Part shown: positions 37,329 through 47,160 of the stretch, piece by piece
How the letters are laid out: each line of letters opens with the position of its first letter
Numbering within the stretch: the first letter of the stretch is position 1
NCBI GenBank assembly: GCA_965212025.1
Contig: OZ243039.1
Span: forward strand, 62,001-126,000
Reading direction: 5' to 3'
From: G965212025 sp965212025
Lineage (GTDB): Bacteria; Pseudomonadota; Gammaproteobacteria; Poriferisulfidales; Oxydemutatoraceae
Length of the DNA stretch: 64,000 nt
Made by a program: the position numbers and the translations under genes
Notes under the pieces: model-generated
The model's database searches: none
What the model saw: only the letters and a program-made list of their open reading frames with translations
Told to the model about the DNA's origin: nothing

Positions 37329-39484
37329 ACGTTTTTTTGCTTTGTTGCCTTGTTGCCTTGTCTACTTCAAGGCACCCGGATCATGCCAGCCAATGTATTC
37401 CTGACCGTCCATATAACGACACAATGCCTCAGGAATCTTGACCTCTGTGCCATGCTCCTGACAGTTCTCGATAACCGCTGCCAACGTCCTGCCAACGGCC
37501 AATCCGGAAGCATTCAGGACATGCACCAAAGTGGGTTTGCGCGTCACAGGATCACGATACCTGGCGTTCAGTCGGCGAGCCTGAAAAACACCGCGTCGGT
37601 TCGGTTTAGTGGCTACCTGTTTTATAAGGTCGGAGTTTCGCTCTTTTGCGGCGGGCTGTACCTTTATGCGCTTCTGGAGCAGCCACAGATCAAGGTCGTG
37701 ATTCCGTTTGGTGGTGCGTTACTGGTAATTGCCTGGATGACGCTCGCTTTGTCCTTTATTGGCCACACCCGGCGCAAAGGCATGAACAAGATACCCTAAA
37801 CGTTTTTTTGCCTTGTTGCCTTGTCTACTTCAAGGCACCCGGATCATGCCAGCCAATGTATTCCTGACCGTCCATATAACGACGCAATGCCTCAGGAATC
37901 TTGACCTCTGTGCCATGCTCCTGACAGTTCTCGATAACCGCTGCCAACGTCCTGCCAACGTCCTGCCAACGGCCAATCCGGAAGCATTCAGGATATGCAC
38001 CAAAGTGGGTTTGCGCGTCACAGGGTCACGATACCTGGCGTTCAGTCGGCGAGCCTGAAAAACACCGCGTCGGTTCGGTTTAGTGGCTACCTGTTTTTAA
38101 AGGTCGGAGTTTCGCTCTTTTGCGGCGGGCTGTACCTTTATGCGCTTCTGGAGCAGCCACAGATCAAGGTCGTGATTCCGTTTGGCGGTGCGTTACTGGT
38201 AATTGCCTGGATGGCGCTCGCTTTGTCCTTTATTGGCCACACCCGGCGCAAAGGCATGAACAAGATACCCTAAACGTTTTTTTGCCTTGTTGCCTTGTTG
38301 CCTTGTCTACTTCGAGGCACCCGGAGCAGATGACTCAATGTATTCCTGACCGTCCATATAACGATGCAATGCCTCGGGAATCTTGACCTCTGTGCCATGC
38401 TCCTGACAGTTCTTGATAACCGCTGCCAACGTCCTGCCAACGTCCTGCCAACGGCCAATCCGGAAGCATTCAGGATATGCACCAAAGTGGGTTTGCGCGT
38501 CACAGGGTCACGATACCTGGCGTTCAGTCGGCGAGCCTGAAAAACACCGCGTCGGTTCGGTTTAGTGGCTACCTGTTTTTATAAGGTCGGAGTTTCGCTC
38601 TTTTGCGGCGGGCTGTACCTTTATGCGCTTCTGGAGCAGCCACAGATCAAGGTCGTGATTCCGTTTGGCGGTGCGTTACTGGTAATTGCCTGGATGGCGC
38701 TCGCTTTGTCCTTTATTGGCCACATCCGGCGCAAAGGCATGAACAAGATACCCTAAACGTTTTTTTGCCTTGTTGCCTTGTTGCCTTGTCTACTTCGAGG
38801 CACCCGGAGCGGATGACTCAATGTATTCCTGACCGTCCATATAACGACGCAATGCCTCGGGAATCTTGACCTTTATGCCATGCTCCTGACAGTTCTCGAT
38901 AACCGCTGCCAACGTCCTGCCAACGGCCAATCCGGAAGCATTCAGGATATGCACCAAAGTGGGTTTGCGCGTCACAGGGTCACGATACCTGGCGTTCAGT
39001 CGGCGAGCCTGAAAAACACCGCGTCGGTTCGGTTTAGTGGCTACCTGTTTATAAAGGTCGGAGTTTCGCTCTTTTGCGGCGGGCTGTACCTTTATGCGCT
39101 TCTGGAGCAGCCACAGATCAAGGTCGTGATTCCGTTTGGCGGTGCGTTACTGGTAATTGCCTGGATGGCGCTCGCTTTGTCCTTTATTGGCCACATCCGG
39201 CGCAAAGGCATGAACAAGATACCCTAAACGTTTTTTTGCCTTGTTGCCTTGTTGCCTTGTCTACTTCGAGGCACCCGGAGCGGATGACTCAATGTATTCC
39301 TGACCGTCCATATAACGACGCAATGCCTCGGGAATCTTGACCTTTATGCCGTGCTCCTGACAGTTCTCGATAACCGCTGCCAACGTCCTGCCAACGGCCA
39401 ATCCGGAAGCATTCAGGATATGCACCAAAGTGGGTTTGCGCGTCACAGGGTCACGATACCTGGCGTTCAGTCGGCGAGCCTGAA
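37106..39484. repeat. Tandem array of the DUF423/serS convergent 3'-end junction
   Basis: Four extra copies of a unit of 463-483 bp. Each unit has the last about 220 bp of DUF423 (plus strand; stops at 37799, 38273, 38756, 39227), then a T-rich TAAACGTTTTTTTG segment that may terminate transcription. The last about 220 bp of serS follows (minus strand; stops at 37362, 37825, 38307, 38790). Units join at CCTGAAAAACACCGCG, a hybrid of DUF423 CTGGAAAACACC and serS CTGAAAATCC. Copies 2 and 3 carry an extra 11-bp CGTCCTGCCAA duplication. The full DUF423 gene lies at the left edge and full serS at the right edge. Confidence 0.95.
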
Positions 39485-40595
39485 AATCCAGCGTATTGCT
39501 ACACGAGGAAATCTCCCGGTAACGATCCTGTGACGGCATCCAGACTTCGATATCGTAGGTTTTGGAGGCGGAAAAACCCAAGTCGCCAGCACACAGCTTC
39601 ACGACACGGTAGGGCAATCCCAGCTTTTCCAAAATGACTTCCGCATGTCTCCTCATTTCTTTCAGAGCATTCCGTGATTTGTCAGGGTGAACCACTTGAA
39701 CGAGTTCCACCTTCTCAAACTGATGCTGGCGAATCAGACCGGTCGTATCCTTCCCGTAGGAGCCCGCTTCGGAGCGGAAGCAGGGCGTCAAGGACACCCA
39801 CTTTTTCGGCAAATCTTTCGCATTCAGGATTTGGTCGCGACACAGGTTGGCGAGTGCCACTTCTGCCGTGGGAATCAGAAACCAGCCTTTACCACCCTCC
39901 AACGCAAACAAGTCTTCTTTGAACTTGGGCAATTGACCCGTTCCATACAGGCTTTGGCTGTTCACGATATACGGCACATACACTTCCTCGTAACCGTGTT
40001 CCCGGGTGTGTACGTCCAGCATGAACGTGGCCAAGGCGCGATGCAATCTTGCCAGGTCACCATAAAGCACGCCAAAACGCGGACCGGTGATACGTGCAGC
40101 GGCGGCACTGTCGTACATCCCCATTTGCCCGCCCACGTGCACGTGTGTAAGAGGAAGTGCGCTGCCGGGGTCATCAACATCGTGTGCACCACAAGATGCA
40201 AGATCGAAATCCCTCTTCTCACCCGATTCAAGTACTACCTCGTTGGCGTCCTCGCCCTTGCCGTCCGGAACATCCTCTGCGACCAGATTCGGCACACCCG
40301 CCAAGAAATTCTCCAGCTCCTTAAGCACCTCTTCCAGTGAATCATTCTCCTCATCCTGGTGCGCATGTTCCGGCGCATGCTCTCGTACATACGTTTTGCG
40401 TTTCTCCTGTACCATGCTGCCAACTTCTCTGGAAAATTCCTTTTTTGAGGCTCTCCGGGATTCCCATTCCACTTGCAGCTTTTTTCGCCTAGCTTCCAGT
40501 TTCTGATACTTGGCAACGTCAAAATCAAAACCACGACGCTCGCACGATTTCAAAACAAGCGGCAAGTTTTTCCGAAATATCTTTGGATCAATCAC
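39261..40595 (-). CDS. serS: Seryl-tRNA synthetase
   Basis: Charges tRNA-Ser (and Sec tRNA). 444 residues, within the family range. The N-terminal coiled-coil arm spans about 30-110. Class II motif 2 is FRSEAGSYGKDTTGLIRQHQF, motif 3 is in ISSCSNTLDFQARRLNARY and LNASGLAVGRTLAAVIEN. The start codon is GTG 40595 with no clear ribosome site. It lies 27 nt after the stop of a 75-codon 5' partial copy of the same gene, which keeps the original ATG. The arm sequence here (QVEWESRRASKKEFSREV) is less canonical than the partial copy (QVELETLRASKKEFSRRV), so the full gene carries the altered version. Confidence 0.95.
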   Translation of the reverse strand: MIDPKIFRKNLPLVLKSCERRGFDFDVAKYQKLEARRKKLQVEWESRRASKKEFSREVGSMVQEKRKTYVREHAPEHAHQDEENDSLEEVLKELENFLAGVPNLVAEDVPDGKGEDANEVVLESGEKRDFDLASCGAHDVDDPGSALPLTHVHVGGQMGMYDSAAAARITGPRFGVLYGDLARLHRALATFMLDVHTREHGYEEVYVPYIVNSQSLYGTGQLPKFKEDLFALEGGKGWFLIPTAEVALANLCRDQILNAKDLPKKWVSLTPCFRSEAGSYGKDTTGLIRQHQFEKVELVQVVHPDKSRNALKEMRRHAEVILEKLGLPYRVVKLCAGDLGFSASKTYDIEVWMPSQDRYREISSCSNTLDFQARRLNARYRDPVTRKPTLVHILNASGLAVGRTLAAVIENCQEHGIKVKIPEALRRYMDGQEYIESSAPGASK

Positions 40596-40622
40596 GACAC
40601 ACCCAACTCTGTTCGCACACTC

Positions 40623-40847
40623 TCACGCTCGGTCACGTACATACGCTTCGCGTTCCTGCGGTGACATTTTGGCAACCCGTCTGGAAAATTCCTTTTTTGA
40701 AGCTCGCAAGGTTTCCAATTCCACTTGCAGCTTTTTTCGCCTGGCTTCCAGTTCCTGATACTTGGCAACGTCAAAATCAAAACCACGACGCTCGCACGAT
40801 TTCAAAACGAGTGGCAAGTTTTTCCGAAATATCTTTGGATCAATCAT
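40623..40847 (-). pseudogene. 5' partial copy of serS (75 codons)
   Basis: Encodes the first 75 residues of seryl-tRNA synthetase from ATG 40847 (MIDPKIFRKNLPLVLKSCERRG) and stops at 40623. It matches the start of the downstream full gene with an offset of 252 bp. Since the full gene has no visible promoter of its own, transcription of serS probably begins upstream of this fragment and runs through it, making the fragment an upstream ORF. Confidence 0.9.
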
Positions 40848-41041
40848 GACATGCCCGATCAATGACAACCCCACGCGAGCTTTTCCAAGCCACTGCTCAC
40901 ACAGCATGACAAACACATCGCTGCTTCGCCAAGCTGAAGTTTCACCCTAGTCCAACAGTCCCACAAACAGCGGACATTCGGGATAGTAGGCTATAAAATC
41001 CCGACAGGAGCCGCGAACAGAAAAATTGGTCACAACTGGCA

Positions 41042-42499
41042 TTGAAGAATCTGACACCACTCATCAAAGAACTTCAGCAGATCCTCCCGGAGGAGTCTGT
41101 GTTGTCCAATGAGGCTGCCTTGCGCCCTTTCGAGTGCGACGGTCTGACCGCGTATCGCCAAGCTCCCCCATGCGTGGTGTTGCCGGAAAATCTCCAGCAA
41201 GTGCAAGCGGTCGTTCGTTTGTGTCGGCGGGCAAAAGTCCCCATCGTCACGAGGGGCGCCGGAACCGGTCTGTCCGGAGGAGCCTTGCCGATAGCAGACG
41301 GAGTCCTCCTGGTGCTGACGAAGCTCAACAGGATTCTGAAAATAGACCCGGACAATCGTTTGGCAGTACTCGAGCCGGGAGTCACAAATGCACGCATCTC
41401 CCAAGCCGCCGCTCCGTATCGGCTCCGCTTCACTCCTGACCCTTCTTCGCAAATCGCCTGCACCATCGGCGGCAACGTGGCAGAGAACTCTGGCGGCATA
41501 CATTGCGTGAAATACGGTCTCACCGTCAACAATGTCATGGCCTTGAAAATCGTCACCGTGGACGGCGAGCTGCTGGTGCTGGGCAACAACAGTCTGGATG
41601 CCTCAGGGTATGACCTGACGGCTGTGCTGACGGGCTCGGAAGGCATGCTCGCTATCATAGTGGAAGTCACCGTAAATTTGCTGCCGCTCCCCGAAGCCAC
41701 GTGCGTGACACTCGCTGCTTTTCGCACAGTCAGCGACTCCTCGCGGGCAGTGGCCGAGATTTACACCGCCGGTATTGTGCCGGCCGGGCTGGAAATGATG
41801 GATCAGAAGGCAATTCACGCCGTGGAAAATTATTTGCACATCGGGTATCCCATGGATGCGGCGGCAATCCTGCTATGCGAACTTGATGGCAGCGCCAGTG
41901 AGACCGAAGAGTTGATCGAAAACGTCTGCAAGATCATGCGTGAATGCGGTGCCTTTGAAGTGCGGAGTGCGACAGACCAGGACACTCAGGAAAAACTTTG
42001 GGCGGGGCGCAAGGCGGCTTTTCCGGCTATCGGGTGTCTCACTCCCGACTACTACTGCATGGACGGAACAATCCCGAGACGGGAGCTCGCCAATGTGCTC
42101 GCGGAAATTTCGCGCCTTTCCCAATCATTCAAGCTGTCGGTCGCAAACGTGTTTCATGCCGGAGATGGCAACCTACACCCGTTGATCATGTACGACTCCA
42201 GCGTTCAGGGAGAGCTGGAAAAGGCGGAGGCTTTTGGGGAAGAAATCCTGCGGCTGAGCATTCAAGCGGGGGGCACCATCACCGGCGAACATGGTGTCGG
42301 GGTCGAGAAGCTGAATTCCATGTGCGGACAATTCAACACTGCCGAGCTCGAGCAATTCCACAATTTGAAAAAAGCCTTTGACCCGGAAGAGCTGCTCAAT
42401 CCCGGGAAAGCCATTCCGACCTTGCGGCGGTGTGCGGAACTCGGCAGGATGCACGTGCACCGTGGCAAGACCCGGCATCCTGATCTGCCATGCTTCTAG
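41042..42499 (+). CDS. glcD: Glycolate oxidase FAD-linked subunit
   Basis: Catalytic subunit of glycolate dehydrogenase, oxidising glycolate to glyoxylate. 485 residues. The FAD-binding type-4 domain shows VTRGAGTGLSGGALP and PSSQIACTIGGNVAENSGGIHCVKYG, followed by LTGSEGMLAIIVEV. The C-terminal domain has NVFHAGDGNLHPLIMYD with the conserved His and ITGEHGVGVEKL. The start is TTG 41042; the first good family residue is KNLTPLIKEL, so no later start fits better. First gene of a glcDEF operon. A TATAAA at about 41001 may be the -10 element. Confidence 0.95.
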   Translation: MKNLTPLIKELQQILPEESVLSNEAALRPFECDGLTAYRQAPPCVVLPENLQQVQAVVRLCRRAKVPIVTRGAGTGLSGGALPIADGVLLVLTKLNRILKIDPDNRLAVLEPGVTNARISQAAAPYRLRFTPDPSSQIACTIGGNVAENSGGIHCVKYGLTVNNVMALKIVTVDGELLVLGNNSLDASGYDLTAVLTGSEGMLAIIVEVTVNLLPLPEATCVTLAAFRTVSDSSRAVAEIYTAGIVPAGLEMMDQKAIHAVENYLHIGYPMDAAAILLCELDGSASETEELIENVCKIMRECGAFEVRSATDQDTQEKLWAGRKAAFPAIGCLTPDYYCMDGTIPRRELANVLAEISRLSQSFKLSVANVFHAGDGNLHPLIMYDSSVQGELEKAEAFGEEILRLSIQAGGTITGEHGVGVEKLNSMCGQFNTAELEQFHNLKKAFDPEELLNPGKAIPTLRRCAELGRMHVHRGKTRHPDLPCF

Positions 42500-42569
42500 C
42501 CACAAGCCAATGACGAGACAGCAACAGACCCGGCTGATGTCTGGCGGAAGCGCGTTCTCCGATTAAAAA

Positions 42570-43643
42570 ATGCAACTTTCTGCGAAACAGCTGGAACGAA
42601 ATATCATTGAACAGGTTCGTGAAGCCGGCGACAGCAAGCAGGCCTTGCGAATTGTCGGGGGAAACAGCAAGGCCTTTTATGGCGAAAGGATCGAGGCGAA
42701 CCCATTGCCACTAAGCCATTACTCCGGTGTCGTGAAGTGTGACCCGCAGGAAAGCTTTTTAACCGCCAAAGCCGGGACAGCTCTGCTCGAAATCAATCAG
42801 CTACTGTCTGAAAAACAACAAATGATCCCTTTTGAACCGCCCGCCTTTGGCACCACTGCAACGCTCGGTGGGTGCCTCGCGACTGGCTTGGCAGGTCCGG
42901 CACGAGCCACTTTTGGGGCAGTGCGGGACGCGACGATCGGTGTGAAAATCATCAATGGTCGTGGCGAGGTTCTGCGCTTTGGTGGCAGGGTCATGAAAAA
43001 CGTCGCGGGTTACGATGTCAGCCGCTTGATGTGTGGTGCCTGCGGGACGCTTGGTGTCATCCTCGAGGCAACCATTCGTCTGCGCCCGAAGCTGAAAAAA
43101 GAATGCACCATCCGCCTTGACATGAATGCAACGCAAGCCATCGCAAAAACCAACACGTGGATCACCGCAGGGCTTCCGCTCACCGCGAGCTTTCATTACG
43201 ACGGGCAGCTTTTTCTTCGCTTGGGCGGACATCGAAAAAGTGTGGCAGCAGTGCGGCAAAAAATCAGTGGAGACGAAGTTCCCGACAGTACGGGGTTCTG
43301 GTCTGAGGTCAGAGAGCATCAGCACCCCTTTTTCAAAAAAGCAGAAAACCTTTGGCGCTTGTCTCTCGCACCCCACAGCCCTTCGCTTGAGCTTCCCGGG
43401 GACTGCGCTTTTGAATGGGGCGGAGCCTTACGCTGGCTGGCAACAGACGCCCCCGCACAACAGGTGCGGGCGGTCTTGGAGCAACACGGTGGGCACGCCT
43501 GTCTGTTCAGAAGCAAAAAGCCAGGCACGGCTCCGATCTTTCATCCCCCGACTCCTGGCTTGCTGAAACTGCATAAGCGCATCAAGCACGCTTTTGACCC
43601 GTTTTCCATATTAAATCCTGGAAAGATCTATCCTGGTCTTTGA
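42570..43643 (+). CDS. glcE: Glycolate oxidase FAD-binding subunit
   Basis: A 357-residue second FAD-binding subunit of the glycolate dehydrogenase complex. LRIVGGNSKAFYG at 30-42 and PPAFGTTATLGGCLATGLAGPARATFGAVRDATIGVKIINGRGEVLRFGGRVMKNVAGYDVSRLMCGACGTLGVI form the flavin-binding half-domain typical of GlcE. The end, HKRIKHAFDPFSILNPGKIYPGL, is the family C-terminus. It sits 70 bp after glcD and 4 bp before glcF, supporting co-translation into one complex. Confidence 0.95.
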   Translation: MQLSAKQLERNIIEQVREAGDSKQALRIVGGNSKAFYGERIEANPLPLSHYSGVVKCDPQESFLTAKAGTALLEINQLLSEKQQMIPFEPPAFGTTATLGGCLATGLAGPARATFGAVRDATIGVKIINGRGEVLRFGGRVMKNVAGYDVSRLMCGACGTLGVILEATIRLRPKLKKECTIRLDMNATQAIAKTNTWITAGLPLTASFHYDGQLFLRLGGHRKSVAAVRQKISGDEVPDSTGFWSEVREHQHPFFKKAENLWRLSLAPHSPSLELPGDCAFEWGGALRWLATDAPAQQVRAVLEQHGGHACLFRSKKPGTAPIFHPPTPGLLKLHKRIKHAFDPFSILNPGKIYPGL

Positions 43644-43647
43644 GCTG

Positions 43648-44850
43648 ATGCACACCAGTTTGAAAGAAGGATTGCTGCCCACGGTACTTGCGGCACGAGC
43701 CGACCAGGTTCTCCGCAAGTGCGTACATTGCGGTTTCTGCAACTCAGCCTGCCCCACTTATAGATTGGGAGGCAACGAACTTGACGGTCCGCGCGGGCGC
43801 ATTTACTTAATGAAAAATGTGCTGGAAGGTGAGACGCCTGAAGTGACGCATTTGCGCCACCTTGACCGTTGCCTTTCCTGCCAGAGTTGCGAAAGCAGCT
43901 GTCCTTCAGGAGTCGAATACAAGCAGCTGCTGGAAATCGCCAAGCCGCTGGTCACTGCCAAGGTAAAACGTAATTTCCTGGAAATCATGAAGCGCGCGAT
44001 TGCGGTGCGAACCTTCCCCTACAGACGCAGGATGGTCTGTATCCTTTTTCTGGCACGGTGCTTCCGGCCTTTGTTGCCGAAACAACTGGGTAAAAAAATC
44101 CCACCGCGCACCAGCAGTCGGAAAAGTGTCTTCAAAGTAAAAAGGCTCCCGCGGAAAATGGTCGTCATACAAGGCTGCGTGCAAGGTGCTGCCGCACCCG
44201 ACATCAACGCACATTTGGCGCTGATTCTGGAAAAATTCGGCATTGAGCTGGTTGAGATAAAAGATACCTGTTGCGGTGCCCTGCCATATCATATCGGTGG
44301 CCGCCAGCGCGCGGAGAGAATGCTCAAAGCCACTATCGAAAAACTTTTTAAGCTGTTGAACGAAGGCGCGGAAACCATTGTCAGTACGGCGAGCGGATGT
44401 GGCAGCATGATTCGGGAATACGGACAGTGCTTTCAAGACGACCCTGAGTGGCAGAAGAAAGCGCGAGTCGTTTCCCAAAACTGCCTGGACGTATCCGAAG
44501 TCATTGCCCGGGAAGACCATGAAAGGCTTGAAGTCAAACGAGTACGAGCTGTGTTCCATTCGCCGTGCACCTTGCAACATTCACTGCAGCTGGACGGCAA
44601 GACCGAAAAGCTCTTGCGCGCTTTGGGAGTGTCTGTCCCTACAGTCAGAGACGGACATATCTGCTGCGGCTCGGCGGGTTACTACTCACTGTTTCAACCG
44701 GACATTGCCGAGCAGTTACTGAAAAACAAGCTAGACGCGTTGCTGGCGGAGAACCCGGAAGTCATCCTGACCGCCAATTTTGGCTGCCAGCTGCATTTGC
44801 AATCTTTGTCACCGACTCCGGTACGCCACTGGACTTCAGTCCTGCACTGA
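43648..44850 (+). CDS. glcF: Glycolate oxidase iron-sulfur subunit
   Basis: A 400-residue electron-transfer subunit linking GlcDE to the membrane quinone pool. Two 4Fe-4S ferredoxin motifs are near the N-terminus: CVHCGFCNSACPTYR (25-39) and CLSCQSCESSCPSG (about 78-91). Two CCG-type domains follow (IKDTCCGALPYHIGG, then FHSPCTLQHSLQ and VRDGHICCGSAGYYSLFQP), as in GlcF and heterodisulfide-reductase-like proteins. The ATG at 43648 is 4 bp after glcE. Confidence 0.96.
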   Translation: MHTSLKEGLLPTVLAARADQVLRKCVHCGFCNSACPTYRLGGNELDGPRGRIYLMKNVLEGETPEVTHLRHLDRCLSCQSCESSCPSGVEYKQLLEIAKPLVTAKVKRNFLEIMKRAIAVRTFPYRRRMVCILFLARCFRPLLPKQLGKKIPPRTSSRKSVFKVKRLPRKMVVIQGCVQGAAAPDINAHLALILEKFGIELVEIKDTCCGALPYHIGGRQRAERMLKATIEKLFKLLNEGAETIVSTASGCGSMIREYGQCFQDDPEWQKKARVVSQNCLDVSEVIAREDHERLEVKRVRAVFHSPCTLQHSLQLDGKTEKLLRALGVSVPTVRDGHICCGSAGYYSLFQPDIAEQLLKNKLDALLAENPEVILTANFGCQLHLQSLSPTPVRHWTSVLH

Positions 44851-44862
44851 CCATCAAAGCCC

Positions 44863-46041
44863 GTGCCTGAAAGCAGTCTGGCGGAAGCCTTTTTTCTGAT
44901 TTTTACCGGCTCGGCGCTGCTGGCCACTGTGGCGCTGTTCGCGCGCCAGACCCTGATCCTCGCTTATGTCCTTATTGGCGTTGCACTCGGGCCGTTCACG
45001 TTCAATCTGATTGAGGATCCTCAAGTCATCAGCCAGATGTCGAGTATAGGCATCATGTTTCTGCTGTTTCTGATAGGAATCGATTTGCCTCCCTCAAAGC
45101 TGAAAAAGCTGCCTGCCTCGTCGTTGCTGATCACAGTTCTTAGCTCTCTGATTTTCTTGCTGCTCGGTTACGGCTTTGGCATCGCCATTGGACTCAACCA
45201 TGTCGAAAGCATCTTGCTCGGTACAAGCGTGATGTTTTCCAGCACCATCATTTCCATCAAGCTGTTACCCACCACCGTACTCCACCACCGCGAAACCGGC
45301 GAAAACATCATACGGATTCTCTTGCTGCAGGACTTTGCGGCGATTTTTGTGCTGGTTGCCTTAAATGTGTATGGCAAAGACACAATTTCTGCAGGGGTTG
45401 AGCAAAACCTGGCAACAACACTGCTCTCTTTACCCTTATTGGTGATCGTCGCGTACGTGGCGGAAAAATTTGTGCTCCAGCCTTTGTTGAGAAAATTTGA
45501 CTGCATTAAGGAATATATTTTCCTGTTGGCAATCGGGTGGTGTCTTGGCATGGCTCAACTCTCCGCGAGTCTGGGAGTCAGTGAAGAGATCGGTGCGTTT
45601 ATCGCCGGCGTTGCGCTCGCTTCCAGCCCGATTTCTTTTTACATCACGGAGGCCTTAAAACCTTTGCGTGATTTTTTCCTCATCATATTTTTCTTCTCTC
45701 TCGGTGCCAGCATAAACATCGACGCGGTTCAAGGCATTCTCATTCCTGCGCTCGTGTTGGGAACCGGAATCACTCTGTTGAAGCCAGGGTTTTTTCAGGT
45801 CTTGGGAACCAGTATGGGAATGGAGAAACCACGTGCCAGGGAAATCGGGTTTCGCCTTGGGCAAGGAAGCGAATTTTCTTTGTTGATTGCTGCCCTGGCG
45901 TTGCAGGGCGCTCTGATCAGTCCCTCTACCGCCCAACTGATACAGCTGGGGGTTCTGATCAGCTTCATTCTCTCATCGTATATCGTGGTACTGAACTACC
46001 CGAGTCCCATCGCGCTTTCCGAAAGACTACGCCGCGACTGA
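44863..46041 (+). CDS. CPA2-family monovalent cation:proton antiporter (KefB-like membrane domain)
   Basis: A 392-residue transporter with about 12 hydrophobic helices. GIMFLLFLIGIDLPPSKLKKL and SIILLGT-like VESILLGTSVMFSSTIISIKLL are typical of the Na+/H+ exchanger fold, and LLQDFAAIFVLVAL has the Gln-Asp pair of the ion-binding site in KefB/KefC relatives. GVSEEIGAFIAGVALASSP is a further family signature. No C-terminal RCK nucleotide-binding domain is present, so it differs from KefB/C and resembles shorter antiporters. It starts at GTG 44863, 12 bp after glcF and possibly in the same transcript. Confidence 0.88.
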   Translation: MPESSLAEAFFLIFTGSALLATVALFARQTLILAYVLIGVALGPFTFNLIEDPQVISQMSSIGIMFLLFLIGIDLPPSKLKKLPASSLLITVLSSLIFLLLGYGFGIAIGLNHVESILLGTSVMFSSTIISIKLLPTTVLHHRETGENIIRILLLQDFAAIFVLVALNVYGKDTISAGVEQNLATTLLSLPLLVIVAYVAEKFVLQPLLRKFDCIKEYIFLLAIGWCLGMAQLSASLGVSEEIGAFIAGVALASSPISFYITEALKPLRDFFLIIFFFSLGASINIDAVQGILIPALVLGTGITLLKPGFFQVLGTSMGMEKPRAREIGFRLGQGSEFSLLIAALALQGALISPSTAQLIQLGVLISFILSSYIVVLNYPSPIALSERLRRD

Positions 46042-46059
46042 CCCACACAAACCGAAACT

Positions 46060-47155
46060 CTACAGTCCCTGCCTCAGGCTCTCCTCCATAAACGGGTTCA
46101 GATCCCCGTCCAGAATTCCTTGGATATTTCCGCTTTCATAGCCTGTTCGCAAATCCTTGATCCTTGACTGATCCAGAACGTATGAACGAATCTGACTACC
46201 CCAGCCTATGGCGGCTTTGTTCGCCTCAAGTTCTTTCTGGCTTTCCATCTGTTTGCGCCGCTCCAACTCATAGAGCTTGGCTTTAAGCTGTTTCATGGCG
46301 GTATCCCGATTGCGGTGCTGCGAACGGTTGTTTTGACATTGCGTGACGACACCTGTCGGCAAGTGGGTAATCCGTACGGCTGATTCGGTTTTGTTGACGT
46401 GCTGTCCGCCGGCACCGCTGGCACGATACACATCGACACGCAGATCCCCGGGATTGATTTCTATTTCCACTTCGTCAGTGATTTCCGGTGACACAAAGAC
46501 AGCGGCAAAAGATGTGTGCCTGCGATTGCCTGAACTGAAAGGCGACTTCCTGACCAGACGATGGACTCCGGTTTCCGTCCGCAACCAACCAAAGGCGTAG
46601 GCTCCATCGACTTTCACTGTGGCACTTTTCAAGCCTGCCACTTCCCCCGTGGTGGCTTCAGTAATTTCTGCGGCAAAAGATCGACTTTCTGCCCAACGCA
46701 AGTACATTCTCAACAACATTTCCACCCAGTCCTGCGATTCGGTACCTCCAGAACCGGCGGTTAACTCAAGAAAAGCGTTCCCGCCATCCATTTTCCCGGA
46801 AAACATGCGCTGGAATTCCAGGTCGGAGATTTCCTTTTCTATTTTTCCCAGATCCTCGGCGACGCTGGCAACAAACTCCATGTCCTGTTCATCGACAAGC
46901 AGGTCAAGCATTTCTCTGGTTTCCTGAACCCGACTCTCCAGCGCGTCATAAACCTGAATGACTTTTTCGAGTTCCGCCCGCTCGCGGCCAAGCTGACGTG
47001 CTGCATCCTGTGACTTCCAGACTTCACTTGAGGCAAGAAGTTTTAATATCTGATGATATCTCTGTGACTTGCTCTCGTAATCAAAGGTACCCCCTGAGTT
47101 TCCCCAAGCGGGCTTCACTGCTCTGTAGTCTCTGAAGAAAGGCCTCAGTGTCCAT
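46060..47155 (-). CDS. prfB: Peptide chain release factor 2, with programmed +1 frameshift
   Basis: Release factor recognising UGA and UAA. Translation starts at ATG 47155, reads 24 codons and meets TGA at 47083-47081. A +1 shift at CTT TGA continues into the main frame (DYESKSQRYHQIL...), giving about 365 residues. The site reads AGGGGGTACCTTTGAT, with an internal Shine-Dalgarno-like AGGGGG just upstream as in E. coli. The release domain has the catalytic GGQ in SGAGGQHVNKTESAVRI. It lies 5 bp downstream of recJ, the classic recJ-prfB operon. Annotating only the long frame would miss the real start. Confidence 0.96.
47081..47096 (-). promoter_or_regulatory. prfB programmed frameshift site
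   Basis: On the minus strand AGGGGG TAC CTT TGA: a Shine-Dalgarno-like hexamer, the slippery CTT and the in-frame UGA stop. Low release-factor-2 levels favour the +1 slip, so the factor controls its own synthesis. This layout is well known in bacteria. Confidence 0.95.
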
Positions 47156-47160
47156 ACTGC

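Noticed and set aside
37350..39227. Repeated short ORFs (88-149 codons) in the DUF423/serS array
   Set aside because: They are tail copies of two known genes in other frames and orientation, not separate genes.
47084..47155. prfB read as a disrupted gene
   Set aside because: The AGGGGG ... CTT TGA arrangement is the well-known programmed frameshift.
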